Positions 52,055 to 60,552 of a stretch of DNA of 64,000 nucleotides are shown here, in pieces. Each line of letters begins with the position of its first letter. Position 1 is the stretch's first letter. Position numbers and translations under genes: made by a program. The stretch is from CAZFLM01 sp964519955 (GTDB taxonomy: Bacteria > Armatimonadota > Chthonomonadetes > Chthonomonadales > CAJBBX01): the NCBI GenBank assembly GCA_964519955.1, contig CAZFLM010000006.1:1-64000 (forward strand). The letters are read 5' to 3'. The notes beneath the pieces were generated by a model that saw only the letters and a list, made by a program, of their open reading frames with translations, searched no databases and was not told the origin of the DNA.

Positions 52055-52366
52055 TTGTACGCGATCGTTAGAACCGGCGGGAAGCAGTACCGCGTGGCCG
52101 AGAAGACCGTTCTGGCCGTCGAGAAGCTTGACGTGGCGGACGGCGAGACGGTCGAGTTGACCGATGTCCTGATGGTGGCCGATGGCGACAACGTCCGCGT
52201 GGGTACGCCCACCGTGGCCGGCGCCAAGGTGACCGCGACGGTCGTCGAGACCTTCAAGGGCCGCAAGGTGCACGGCTATACCTACAAGCCAACCAAGGGT
52301 GTGCAGCGCCACTACGGGCACCGTCAGTGGCATACGCGGCTTCGCATCGAGAAGATCGAGGCCTAG
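52055..52366 (+). CDS. rplU: 50S ribosomal protein L21
   Basis: A 103-aa protein, the usual L21 length. YAIVRTGGKQYRVAEK at the N-terminus and HGYTYKPTKGVQRHYGHRQ near the C-terminus are diagnostic. The TTG start at 52055 gives exactly this length and has GGGAGGGAG six bases upstream; longer in-frame starts (GTG 51995) would translate the leader. It is followed by rpmA, as is common. Confidence 0.96.
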   Translation: MYAIVRTGGKQYRVAEKTVLAVEKLDVADGETVELTDVLMVADGDNVRVGTPTVAGAKVTATVVETFKGRKVHGYTYKPTKGVQRHYGHRQWHTRLRIEKIEA

Positions 52367-52401
52367 GCGGGACCGACGCGTCCCCTGAGTGGAGAAGCAC
52401 T

Positions 52402-52824
52402 ATGGCACATAAGAAGGGCGTCGGCAGTTCCCGCAACGGCCGGGACAGCAACGCGCAGCGTCTGGGTGTGAAGGAGTTTGCCGGGCAGACCGTCCGGTGC
52501 GGCGCGATCCTCGTGCGCCAGCGCGGCACCCCGTTCCGACCGGGGCGCAACGTGGGTCTGGGTAAGGACCACACGCTGTTCGCGCTGACTGACGGCATCG
52601 TCGCGTTCGAGGGGCCGAAGAAGGCGCGACGCATCAGCGTCTATCCGGTCATGGCGGAGGCCAGCGTGATCGAGGGTCTCGTGCCGGCCGAGGTCGTTGC
52701 GGCCGCCGAGCCGGTTGTGGTCGAAGCCCCCGTGGCCGAGACCGCCGAGGCCGAGCCCGCGAAGAAGCCGCGCGCCCGCAAGCCGAAGGCCGACGAGGCC
52801 CCGGAGACTCCCGCCGAGGAGTAG
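52402..52824 (+). CDS. rpmA: 50S ribosomal protein L27 with C-terminal extension
   Basis: A 140-aa protein. Residues 1-85 are standard L27 (MAHKKGVGSSRNGRDSNAQR..., QRGTPFRPGRNVGLGKDHTL). The remaining ~55 residues are an added tail rich in Ala, Val, Glu, Pro and Lys (VVAAAEPVVVEAPVAETAEA, then KKPRARKPKAD). Bacterial L27 normally ends near residue 85-90. The tail stays in frame to a normal stop and its composition is not random frameshift product, so it looks real. L27's N-terminus reaches the peptidyl-transferase centre; the C-terminus is at the surface, where a tail can be tolerated. Confidence 0.95.
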   Translation: MAHKKGVGSSRNGRDSNAQRLGVKEFAGQTVRCGAILVRQRGTPFRPGRNVGLGKDHTLFALTDGIVAFEGPKKARRISVYPVMAEASVIEGLVPAEVVAAAEPVVVEAPVAETAEAEPAKKPRARKPKADEAPETPAEE

Positions 52825-52907
52825 TGCGGTTCCGTTAGGCATGCAGTGCGACCCGACGCTCCCAGCCGGTGCGTCGGGTCGCGGCGTTTCTCAGGCACGC
52901 GGCGCCC

Positions 52908-52935
52908 GCAGCGGGATGGGCCTCCGCGCTCGTCG
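52908..52935. repeat. repeat family A, single diverged unit
   Basis: GCAGCGGGATGGGCCTCCG then CGCTCGTCG. It is the same diverged variant as at 19821, and lies between rpmA and the next gene. Confidence 0.5.
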
Positions 52936-52970
52936 AATGGAGCGCCCAGGCAGGCGACAGGAGTACCAGC

Positions 52971-53471
52971 GTGTTCGGGTTCGGTCGGAACCGAAGCATC
53001 TCACACTCGACGGGCGAAGCGTACAGAACCTGTGCGGTTGCGCGCGGCGCCGTGCGGTTTGCCTTCCCGGATGGCTGGATCGTGCGCGGCACGGGCGCGT
53101 CCGTCGTTGTCACCAACGCCCCGCCGCCGGACGACACCGAGGCGATCGAGGTGTCGGTCCTCGAACTGCCGCCCGATCTCGGCGCCGATCTGACGCTGGA
53201 GCAGATGGTGCGGCAGGCGAGCGCCCGGCATTCGGCGGGCTCGCCCCCCGAGACCCACTCGGTGCGGCGCGACGGCGTCGAGATCGTCTGGACCGAGAAG
53301 ATCAGCCGCGACGGGGAACGCGCCGTCGTCGTGCGGCAGGCGTGGTGCCGCGGCAGTGGCGTCCACGCGGTGGTGTGTTACGGGTTCCCCGAGGGGGCGT
53401 CCACCGGGCAGGAACAGCGCTGGGCGCACCTGCTCGACAGCCTCGTGCTCGGAGGACCGGCGCCGGAGTAG
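52971..53471 (+). CDS. hypothetical protein upstream of obgE
   Basis: A 166-aa protein. Pattern: VRFAFPDGWIVRG, IEVSVLELPPDLGADLTLEQM, ETHSVRRDGVEIVWTEK, then AVVCYGFPEG..WAHLLDSLVL. The FPDGW start and LLDSL end resemble DUF1795/PsbP-like beta-sandwich domains, but this is only a resemblance. The GTG start at 52971 has CAGGAG seven bases upstream. It ends 4 bp before obgE, so it is probably part of the same operon. No signal peptide. Confidence 0.68.
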   Translation: MFGFGRNRSISHSTGEAYRTCAVARGAVRFAFPDGWIVRGTGASVVVTNAPPPDDTEAIEVSVLELPPDLGADLTLEQMVRQASARHSAGSPPETHSVRRDGVEIVWTEKISRDGERAVVVRQAWCRGSGVHAVVCYGFPEGASTGQEQRWAHLLDSLVLGGPAPE

Positions 53472-53475
53472 CGCA

Positions 53476-54810
53476 ATGTTCATCGATCGAGTCGATATCG
53501 AAGTCAAGGCAGGCGACGGTGGCAATGGCGCCGTCTCGTTCCGGCGCGAGAAGTACGTGCCCAGAGGCGGCCCGGACGGTGGCGACGGCGGACACGGCGG
53601 CAGCGTCGTGCTCGAGGTCGATCCGCACCTGTCCACGCTGCTCGACTTCCGCTACAAGAAGCGCTACGCTGCCCAGCGCGGCGGCGACGGCGCGGCCAAG
53701 CAGATGTCCGGCAAGAACCGCGACGACCTGGTGCTCAAGGTGCCCGCGGGCACGATGGCCTTCGACGCGGACACCGGTGAGCGCCTGGCCGACCTCACCG
53801 CGCCGGGCCAGCGCGCCGTGGTCGCGAAGGGCGGCGTGCCCGGGCGCGGCAACATGAACTTCGCCACCTCCGTCCACCAGGCGCCCAAGTACTCCGAGAA
53901 GGGCGACGTGGGCGAGGAGCGCCGCCTGCGCCTCGAGCTGAAGCTGCTGGCCGACGTCGGCCTCCTGGGCTTCCCGAGCGTCGGCAAGTCCACCCTCGTC
54001 GCAGCCGTCTCCGCCGCGCGCCCGAAGATCGCCGACTACCCCTTCACCACACTCGTCCCGAACCTCGGCGTCGTGGCTGTGCCGGACCAGGGCTCGTTCG
54101 TCATGGCGGACCTCCCGGGCCTCATCGAGGGCGCGCACGAGGGCGCCGGGCTTGGCCACCAGTTCCTGCGCCACGTTGAGCGCACGCGCGTCCTGGCGCA
54201 CCTCCTCGACGTGTCCGGCATGACGGGCCGCGACCCGCTTGACGACTTCCGGATCATCAACCGCGAGATCTCCCTCCACGACGAGCGCCTGGCGAGCCTG
54301 CCGCAGATCGTCGCGCTGAACAAGATCGACGTGGCCGCGGATCCCGCCGCCGTCGACGAGATCGAGCGCGTCCTCGTCGAAGAGGGGCACGAGGTGCACC
54401 GCGTCTCCGCCGCCACGCGTGCCGGCCTGACCGAGATGCTCTTCGCTCTCTGGCGCAGGCTGGAGGAGGCGCGCCTGGCGCCCGCTCCGGCCATCGTAGA
54501 CGACGTCGAGCGCATCGTCGCGCAGCCGCAGGTGGACACGCGCCACTGGGAGATCCGCAAGGAAGCCGAGCACGAGTGGGTTGTCGAGGGCGCCGGCATC
54601 GAGCGCCGCGTGCTCCGCACCGACATCCAGAACGAGTACGCGCTGGAGCGTTTGCACCGCGTCCTCGAACGCATCGGGGTCATCCGCAAGCTCAAGGAGA
54701 TGGGCGCGGAGGAGGGCGACTCGGTGCGCATCGGCAAGGCCGAGTTCGACTACGCGGACGACGACATGGAGCGGGATCACCGCCGGCCATCCGCCAGGAG
54801 AAGGTCGTGA
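53476..54810 (+). CDS. obgE: GTPase Obg/CgtA
   Basis: A 444-aa GTPase. The glycine-rich Obg domain is at 1-160 (VKAGDGGNGAVSFRREKYVP). The G domain carries G1 GFPSVGKST and G3 DLPGLIEGAHEG, then NKID and a C-terminal OCT domain (about 365-430). Role: ribosome assembly and stress control. Its stop overlaps the GTG of proB (GTGA), so the two are coupled, a common arrangement. Confidence 0.97.
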   Translation: MFIDRVDIEVKAGDGGNGAVSFRREKYVPRGGPDGGDGGHGGSVVLEVDPHLSTLLDFRYKKRYAAQRGGDGAAKQMSGKNRDDLVLKVPAGTMAFDADTGERLADLTAPGQRAVVAKGGVPGRGNMNFATSVHQAPKYSEKGDVGEERRLRLELKLLADVGLLGFPSVGKSTLVAAVSAARPKIADYPFTTLVPNLGVVAVPDQGSFVMADLPGLIEGAHEGAGLGHQFLRHVERTRVLAHLLDVSGMTGRDPLDDFRIINREISLHDERLASLPQIVALNKIDVAADPAAVDEIERVLVEEGHEVHRVSAATRAGLTEMLFALWRRLEEARLAPAPAIVDDVERIVAQPQVDTRHWEIRKEAEHEWVVEGAGIERRVLRTDIQNEYALERLHRVLERIGVIRKLKEMGAEEGDSVRIGKAEFDYADDDMERDHRRPSARRRS

Positions 54811-55928
54811 CACAGCGCCCGGTCCGCCGTCTCGTCGTCAAGGTAGGCACGAGCACGCTGACCGACCGCGCCGGCAGCATCGACCGCGCCTTCCTGCTCG
54901 ACCTCGCCACCCAGCTCGCCGCACAGCGCGCCGCGGGCCGCGACGTGATCCTCGTCACGTCTGGCGCCATCCGCGCCGGCATCGCGGCGCTCCAGGCCAA
55001 CGGAGACGCCCCCACGACGCTCCCGTACCGCCAGGCAGCCGCCGCCATCGGCCAGGGCCACCTGATGAACCTGTACATCGAGGCCCTGCGCTGGCACAGC
55101 GTCGTGGCCGCCCAGGTTCTGCTGACGCGCGACGACCTGGCCGACCGCCGCCGCTACCTCAACGCGCGCAACACGTTTGCCTCGCTGCTCGAAGTTGGCG
55201 CCCTGCCCATCGTCAATGAGAACGACACCGTGTCCGTCGACGAGATCAAGTTCGGCGACAACGATACACTCGCGGCGCGCGTCGCCTCCCTCGTGCAGGC
55301 GGACCTCCTGCTCATCCTCTCCGACGTCGAGGGCCTCTATGCCGCCGCGCCTCAGCCAGGCCAGCCGCTCCCTGAGGTCATCTGCACCGTGCCGCGCATC
55401 GATGCCGCAGTCGAGGCCATCGCGGGCGGCGCGGGCAGCGCCGTGGGCACCGGCGGCATGCGCACCAAGGTCGAGGCGGCCCGTATCGCCGCGGCCTCCG
55501 GCGTCCGCACCGTGATCGCGCATGGCCGCAGGCCCGGCGTCGTCCGCGAGGTATGCGAGGGCGCGCCGGTCGGCACGACGTTCCTGGCCGCGCGCAGCAA
55601 GCCCACAGGCCGTAAGCGCTGGATCGTCGCGGGCAGCCGCGCGAAGGGCGCGGTGGTGGTGGATGCCGCCGCCGAGCAGCGCCTCCGCCGCAGCGGCGCC
55701 AGTCTCCTGCCGGTGGGCATCGTGGCGGTAGTCGGCGAGTTCGAGGCGGGCGACCTGGTGGAGGTGCGCCGCACCGACGGCGGCCGGTTCGCGCGCGGCC
55801 TGGCGAACTACTCCGCCGCGGAGCTGCGCGCCATCCAGGGTCGCCACAGCGAGGAGCTGGAGGCCATCCTAGGCTACCGCGGCTACGACGAGGCCATCCA
55901 CCGCGACGACCTGGTGGTGGACGGGTAG
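54807..55928 (+). CDS. proB: glutamate 5-kinase
   Basis: A 373-aa enzyme, first step of proline synthesis. The amino-acid kinase domain has VVKVGTSTLTD, VTSGAIRAG, NENDTVSVDEIKFGDND and GTGGMRTKVEAARIA. A C-terminal PUA domain starts near residue 285 (GAVVVDAAAEQRL). The GTG start at 54807 has AGGAG seven bases upstream. proA is not seen in the window. It is translationally coupled to obgE. Confidence 0.97.
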   Translation: MTQRPVRRLVVKVGTSTLTDRAGSIDRAFLLDLATQLAAQRAAGRDVILVTSGAIRAGIAALQANGDAPTTLPYRQAAAAIGQGHLMNLYIEALRWHSVVAAQVLLTRDDLADRRRYLNARNTFASLLEVGALPIVNENDTVSVDEIKFGDNDTLAARVASLVQADLLLILSDVEGLYAAAPQPGQPLPEVICTVPRIDAAVEAIAGGAGSAVGTGGMRTKVEAARIAAASGVRTVIAHGRRPGVVREVCEGAPVGTTFLAARSKPTGRKRWIVAGSRAKGAVVVDAAAEQRLRRSGASLLPVGIVAVVGEFEAGDLVEVRRTDGGRFARGLANYSAAELRAIQGRHSEELEAILGYRGYDEAIHRDDLVVDG

Positions 55929-55950
55929 GGGGATCCCAGCGCGGGCATAC

Positions 55951-55994
55951 AACGAACGAAGGCCGGAGGATCGCTCCTCCGGCCTTCGTTCGTT
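55951..55994. terminator. bidirectional terminator hairpin
   Basis: A perfect 20-bp stem (55951-55970 with 55975-55994) around a TCGC loop. It lies between convergent proB and the export-protein gene. The outer arms contain AACGAACG/CGTTCGTT, giving short A/T-containing ends on both strands. Confidence 0.85.
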
Positions 55995-56033
55995 CTGCGT
56001 AGGGACGCCGCTTGCTGCGTCCTCTTCCACCGC

Positions 56034-57326
56034 CTAGTACCGCCGGCCGCCCCCGAACAGGTAGTCGAACGAGAGGAACAGCGACAGCGCCGTCTGCGTG
56101 ATCTCAAGCGCGCTCAGCGGGGCCTTCGGCGAGTAGCCCATCGGGATCTCCACCGTGTCGCCCGGCTCGATCAGGAGGTCCGACGCCTTGTTCGCGCGGA
56201 TCAGGCGGTAGTTGAACGCGATGATCTGCGTCTTGGTCGGGTCGGCCTGCCCGTTGATGTGCCGGAACACGCGCCCGTCGAAGTCCTTGCCGCCCGGCGC
56301 CACGCCGCCCGCGTCCGCGATGACCTGCGTCAGCTTGATCGGCTTGTTGTAGGGCAGCCGGCCCGGCCGCACGAACGCGCCGTTCAGGTTGATGTAGGCG
56401 TCCGCCGAGAGCTTCTGGACGTAGATGATGTCGTCCGGCAGCAGCACGAGGTTGTTCACGCCATCGCCGGCCTCGGCCTTGTCATAGTCGACCACGAGCG
56501 TCTTCTCGACGCCCAGCCGCCGGACCTGCACCTGCTTGCGGTCCGCCAGCGGCGTCACGCCGCCGGACAGCGAGAGCGCCTCGCGCAGGTCGACCGGAAC
56601 GCCAACGCGCAGCGGCACGATGCCCGGCCGCGTCACCTCGCCCTGCACCAGCGCCTGGCCGGTGCCCGGGAGCACCTTGTACGGCACGTAGATCAGGTCG
56701 CGGTCGATGAGGACGGGGTTCTGCGTGTCGTCGGGCTTGGCGCCGGGGTTCGGCTTGAGCCACTTCAGGAAGTTCAGCTCGACCGTGGTGCGCACGTTCT
56801 TCTCGTCGCGGTGGACGATGCGTACCTTGCTGAGGTCGCCGTTGTCGTTGAAGCCGGCGACGGTCAGCAGCTCGGCCAGCGTCGTGCTCTCGCCGATCGT
56901 CACCGAGCCGCCGCGGTTGACCGCGCCCGCGAGGATCACGACGGGCTTCGGCACCGACAGGATGCTGACGGACACGGTTGGGTTCACCACGTACGGCTTG
57001 ATGAGCCCGGCCAGCTTGTCCTGCGCCTGCGACGGCGTGAGGCCGCGCAGGTTCACCACGCCGAGGAGCTGCGGCATGCTGATGTTGCCGGAAGCATCCA
57101 CGGTGAAGACGCCGCTCATCGTCGGCTCGGGGCCGGCGGGCGACGACGTGTTGATGGAGAGCTGGAAGCCGGGCTTGATGGGCTGGAGCGGGTCGAAGCC
57201 GCTATCGGACCCCGCGAGGTTCACCGGCTCCTGCGGGCCCTTGGCGGGCTCCTGCGCACGGAGCGGGCTGGCCAATGCCAGACTGAGCCCAAGGGCGGCA
57301 ACGGCACCGACGAAGATACTACGCAT
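56034..57326 (-). CDS. polysaccharide export protein (Wza-like, SLBB domains)
   Basis: A 430-aa exported protein. The signal peptide is about residues 1-25 (MRSIFVGAVAALGLSLALAS). The Poly_export domain follows (FTVDASGNISMPQLLGVVNL, then LTPSQAQDKL). Several SLBB-like domains come next (GAVNRGGSVTIGESTTLAEL, GEVTRPGIVPLRVGVPVDLR, GAFVRPGRLPYNKPIKLTQV). The C-terminal EIPMGYSPKAPLSALE and a hydrophobic helix suit an outer-membrane export channel. No polysaccharide synthesis genes are adjacent. GGAGGAG precedes ATG 57326. Confidence 0.9.
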   Translation of the reverse strand: MRSIFVGAVAALGLSLALASPLRAQEPAKGPQEPVNLAGSDSGFDPLQPIKPGFQLSINTSSPAGPEPTMSGVFTVDASGNISMPQLLGVVNLRGLTPSQAQDKLAGLIKPYVVNPTVSVSILSVPKPVVILAGAVNRGGSVTIGESTTLAELLTVAGFNDNGDLSKVRIVHRDEKNVRTTVELNFLKWLKPNPGAKPDDTQNPVLIDRDLIYVPYKVLPGTGQALVQGEVTRPGIVPLRVGVPVDLREALSLSGGVTPLADRKQVQVRRLGVEKTLVVDYDKAEAGDGVNNLVLLPDDIIYVQKLSADAYINLNGAFVRPGRLPYNKPIKLTQVIADAGGVAPGGKDFDGRVFRHINGQADPTKTQIIAFNYRLIRANKASDLLIEPGDTVEIPMGYSPKAPLSALEITQTALSLFLSFDYLFGGGRRY

Positions 57327-57383
57327 GGACTACAACTCCTCCCTGCCAAGGGCCGCTCTGGCCCAACCGGCCTCCGGGCCGGG

Positions 57384-57412
57384 TTGACGAGGCTCGGTAC
57401 GAGCAGTACAAT
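57384..57412 (+). promoter_or_regulatory. promoter of the DnaA-domain-I-like gene
   Basis: TTGACG (57384-57389), a 17-bp spacer, TACAAT (57407-57412). It lies 41 bp before ATG 57454 and is divergent from the export-protein gene. Confidence 0.8.
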
Positions 57413-57453
57413 ACCACCAACGCCCACTTCACCGCCTGATGGAGAACCCCCGC

Positions 57454-58095
57454 ATGTCCAATGAGCCGCTGAACACCGCACAAATGTGGCAGCAGACCGT
57501 GTCCCTCTGCAAGGACCGCGTCAACAACCGGTCATTCTGGGAGGCGCTCGAACAGACCGTCGCGATCACTATCGACGGCGATACGCTCATTATCGGCCTG
57601 CGCCCCGAGATCTTCAACCTCGCGGGTCATCTGAATGTGTCCGAGCACCGCAACGCGATCGAGCAGGCCGTCGCGTCCTTCGCCGGCCGCCGCCTTGCGG
57701 TCCGCATCATCGAGGGCGACACGATCGGCGACTGGATCACCCGCAAGCAGCGCGACGAGCGCGCCGCCAAGCACCGCGAGGCCACCTACGAGCGCCGCGA
57801 TCAGAAGCTGGCCGAAGCGCAGTCCTGGGATACGCTATACGAGTACGTGGCCCGCGCTTTCTCCGGCGTCGCCTATCGCTCGCTTCCGCAGTCCCGCGCG
57901 CGCTATCTCACCGACATGGTCTACGTGATCTCGGACGCGATGGACCAGTTGTACCCCGAGAAGCCCGACGAGAGCACCGAGCGCCTGCTGGCCCGCGTCA
58001 TTGAGCGCGTCGCCACGAACATCGACATGCCGGCAGCCGGCGTCGCCCTCGAGGTCGAGCGCCTGCGCGCCTGGAAGCGCCAGAACGCCGAGTAG
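57454..58095 (+). CDS. DnaA domain I-like stand-alone protein
   Basis: A 213-aa soluble protein. Residues about 8-90 follow the pattern of DnaA domain I: MWQQTVSLCKDRVNNRSFW, then TVAITIDGDTLIIGLRP, then a helix ending near HRNAIEQAVASF and the VRIIEGD strand. The AAA+ and DNA-binding domains of DnaA are absent. The C-terminal part is Arg/Glu-rich helical (RDERAAKHREATYERRDQK and VARAFSGVAYRSLPQSRARY). A role as DnaA or helicase modulator is inference. ATG 57454 has GGAG nine bases upstream; ATG 57439 is an alternative. Confidence 0.7.
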   Translation: MSNEPLNTAQMWQQTVSLCKDRVNNRSFWEALEQTVAITIDGDTLIIGLRPEIFNLAGHLNVSEHRNAIEQAVASFAGRRLAVRIIEGDTIGDWITRKQRDERAAKHREATYERRDQKLAEAQSWDTLYEYVARAFSGVAYRSLPQSRARYLTDMVYVISDAMDQLYPEKPDESTERLLARVIERVATNIDMPAAGVALEVERLRAWKRQNAE

Positions 58096-58157
58096 GCGCA
58101 ATCGCGCCCGGTATTCCTACCAGGCACCCCGCATCTTAGCAGAGGTCCACGCGCTTG

Positions 58158-58778
58158 TCAACGTGACACGCTCGTGGGCCTCTTCTCTTCCGAGGCGCGT
58201 GTGACTGCGAGCGAGGGCATCGAGCGGTAGTCGCGCAGGTTGGTCGTGTAGTAGCGCACCGCGACGACAGCCGCCACGAGGCCGCACTGCACGTAGTGGT
58301 ACAGCGTCTCCGGCCCGAAGCGCAGCGGCGACACGACCCCGAACGCCAGCCCGATGTTGTCCAGGCCTACCCATAGGACGAGCCCCTGCAGCCCCATCCA
58401 AAGGTAGCCCGCGCAGACCAGTGCCCTCCGCACCGAGTCGTCTTGCGTCTGCGGCCCCGCTGCCGGGCCATCTCCCAGCAGGAAGCCGCGCGCGAAGTCC
58501 GCGTCGGTGCCGCCAGGCGCTGGGAAGCAAGCGTAGCGGTGGCGCAGGTAGTACGCGTAGCCGATGAATGCGAGCCAGCCGCCGACCAGCTTCGCGCCCA
58601 CCAGCCCGGCCCAGCCCAGGCCCAGGTGGCGCGTCAGCACGTTCCATTCGGCGGAGAGATCGGGGGACGCGGCGTAGGTGCTGGCAAGGTCGAGCCCGTT
58701 GACGGCGATGATCAGCGCGGCCGCCAGGGCGAGCTTGCGCGAGGTGCGTCCGAGTGTCTGAGCGGGTAGGGTCACCAT
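58158..58778 (-). CDS. small multi-pass membrane protein
   Basis: A 206-aa protein with four to five hydrophobic segments (ALAAALIIAVNGLDLASTY, then GLVGAKLVGGWLAFIGYAYYL and others). Cytoplasmic loops contain PGGTDADFARGFLLGDG. No family recognised. The start at 58778 is uncertain: GGAGT is only one base before the ATG. It is convergent with the DnaA-like gene. Confidence 0.65.
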   Translation of the reverse strand: MVTLPAQTLGRTSRKLALAAALIIAVNGLDLASTYAASPDLSAEWNVLTRHLGLGWAGLVGAKLVGGWLAFIGYAYYLRHRYACFPAPGGTDADFARGFLLGDGPAAGPQTQDDSVRRALVCAGYLWMGLQGLVLWVGLDNIGLAFGVVSPLRFGPETLYHYVQCGLVAAVVAVRYYTTNLRDYRSMPSLAVTRASEEKRPTSVSR

Positions 58779-58866
58779 ACTCCGGGAAGGTGCAAGAACC
58801 GTGCCAGCTTGCCGCCGCAATCCTGCTGGGACTGGATGATAACCAGAGCACAACGCTGCCACGTGC

Positions 58867-58980
58867 CACTGGAGGGTGGCGCTCCGTCGCCACCGCCGCC
58901 TCGCACCGATGGAGGGGCGCGCTCCGTTGCCGCCGCCGCCTCGTACCGGGCCGTGGTGGGGCGGGCGTCCCTGCCCGCCA
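58867..58980. repeat. repeat families B and A side by side
   Basis: 58867-58894 repeats the core hairpin GGTGGCG-CTCCGT-CGCCACC with its CACTGGAG lead. A diverged second unit follows (GATGGAGGGGCGCGCTCCGT). 58951-58980 is an intact family A unit. The cluster lies between folC and the membrane-protein gene. Confidence 0.75.
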
Positions 58981-58994
58981 GGCACAACGCCTGC

Positions 58995-60299
58995 CTACAG
59001 GAACGTCTCCCGCGGCACGTCGCCCACCGTGTAGAAGGACCCCGTCACCAGCACCAGATCCTCGGGGCCCGCCTCGGCTAGGGCGGCCTGCGCGGCAGCC
59101 AACGGCGGGCGCACGATCGAGACCTCGGAGCAGAACCGGCGCGCCACGTCGGCCACCTGCTCGGCCGGGAGTCCCCGGCGCCAGGTGGGCTGCGTGGCGA
59201 TCACCACGTCCGCCAGGGGCGCGATCTCCGCCACGACGTCCTCAGGCGCGTGCCCGTCCAGCATCCCGATCACCGCGATGAGCCGCCGCCGCTCGAAACG
59301 CGCGACCTCCGCCGCCAGCGCGTGCGCCGCCATCCCGTTGTGCGCCCCGTCCAGCACCACCGTCGGGCTGCGGCGCACCACGTCGAGCCGGCCGGGCTGA
59401 TGGGCGACCGCCAGCCCGTGGCGCACCGCGTCCGCGTCGACGGCCCAGCCCCCGCGCTCCGCCAGCGTCTCGCACGCCCAGATGGCGCACGCTGCGTTCG
59501 GCCACTGGAAGGCGCCGCCCATGCGTGGGTGCAGGCCGGGGTACTCGGCGCGCGGCGTGCGCACGCAGAGCCCGTCGTCGCGCGGCTCCCAGCTCACAGG
59601 CGCATCGCACGGGCCGGTCGCCTCGCTTGCGGGGTGCACGAGCGTCAGCGGCGCGCCGCGGCTCTCGGCGACCTGCCGGATGGTCTCCAGCGCGCTCGGC
59701 TCGTCGGTCGCCGTAGCGATCGGCACGCCGGGCTTGACGATGCCGGCCTTTTCCGCCGCGATCTTGGCGTGCGTGTCGCCCAGGATCTGCGTGTGGTCGA
59801 GGCCGATGTTCGTGATGACGCAGGCGAGGGGCGACACCACGTTCGTCGCGTCCAGCCGCCCGCCCATCCCGACCTCGATCGCGGCGTAGTCGGTCGCGCT
59901 CTCCAGGAAGTGGAGGAACCCGACTGCCGTTTTGAGCTCGAACTCGGTCGTGGCGCCCAGCGCGCCCTCCGCGATCGCATCGGCGTGCGGGCTGAGGTGT
60001 GCAACGTGGCGGGCGAAGTCGTCCCGCGGGATCATCTCGCCGTCGATCTGCACCCGCTCGCGCAGGTCGTACACGTAGGGCGAGTAGTAGCCCCCGGTGC
60101 GGAAGCCGTGCGCCGTCAGGATGGCGGCGATCATGCAGGTGGTGGACCCCTTGCCCTTCGTGCCGGCCACGTGCGCCACGCGCAGGCGGAGGTGCGGGTT
60201 GCCGACAGCGTCCAGCAGCGCCTCGAATCGCTCGTTTCCGAGCTTGATCCCGAAGCGCTGGAGCCCCTGTATGTATGCGACGGCTTCCTCGTAGGTCAT
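58995..60299 (-). CDS. folC: folylpolyglutamate/dihydrofolate synthase
   Basis: A 434-aa Mur-ligase-type enzyme. P-loop GTKGKGST; YYSPYVYDLRERVQIDG; EVGMGGRLDATNVV; ITNIGLDHTQILG; late GAHN motif in VVLDGAHNGMAAHAL. It adds glutamate to folates, possibly with dihydrofolate synthase activity. The ATG at 60299 gives the usual N-terminus (YEEAVAYIQGL). Confidence 0.95.
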   Translation of the reverse strand: MTYEEAVAYIQGLQRFGIKLGNERFEALLDAVGNPHLRLRVAHVAGTKGKGSTTCMIAAILTAHGFRTGGYYSPYVYDLRERVQIDGEMIPRDDFARHVAHLSPHADAIAEGALGATTEFELKTAVGFLHFLESATDYAAIEVGMGGRLDATNVVSPLACVITNIGLDHTQILGDTHAKIAAEKAGIVKPGVPIATATDEPSALETIRQVAESRGAPLTLVHPASEATGPCDAPVSWEPRDDGLCVRTPRAEYPGLHPRMGGAFQWPNAACAIWACETLAERGGWAVDADAVRHGLAVAHQPGRLDVVRRSPTVVLDGAHNGMAAHALAAEVARFERRRLIAVIGMLDGHAPEDVVAEIAPLADVVIATQPTWRRGLPAEQVADVARRFCSEVSIVRPPLAAAQAALAEAGPEDLVLVTGSFYTVGDVPRETFL

Positions 60300-60419
60300 G
60301 GCGCGAGTAGCGTACCAGAGGCCCTGAACCCGCGTCAACACGCCGCCGGTCGCCCCTCGCCACGCGTCACCCCGTACCGCCGTCGTGAGGGGTCTGGCAG
60401 GTCTCGCTGCGGCGCCAGG

Positions 60420-60455
60420 CTCCCGCCGGATCTCGCCTCTGTCGGGATGACAGCC
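60420..60455. repeat. repeat family D, inverted copy
   Basis: The reverse complement reads GGCTGTCATCCCGACAGAGG, matching the family D core GTCATCCCG. It lies in the 253-bp gap between folC and the next gene. Confidence 0.5.
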
Positions 60456-60474
60456 GTCGCCGGTACCGCCCGCA

Positions 60475-60504
60475 TTGACAGGCCGCCTCTGCTTCCGGTT
60501 TACT
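60475..60504 (+). promoter_or_regulatory. promoter of the 60553 gene
   Basis: A perfect TTGACA (60475-60480), an 18-bp spacer, TTTACT (60499-60504). The start codon is 49 bp downstream. Confidence 0.75.
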
Positions 60505-60552
60505 GTGGGCATCCGGTGCGTCCGGCCGACGGACGCCCGCCAGGAGGCCCGC

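Noticed and set aside
51995..52055. Longer L21 from GTG 51995
   Set aside because: It would give a 20-residue extension directly after the leader hairpin; the TTG start gives the standard 103 residues with a strong Shine-Dalgarno.
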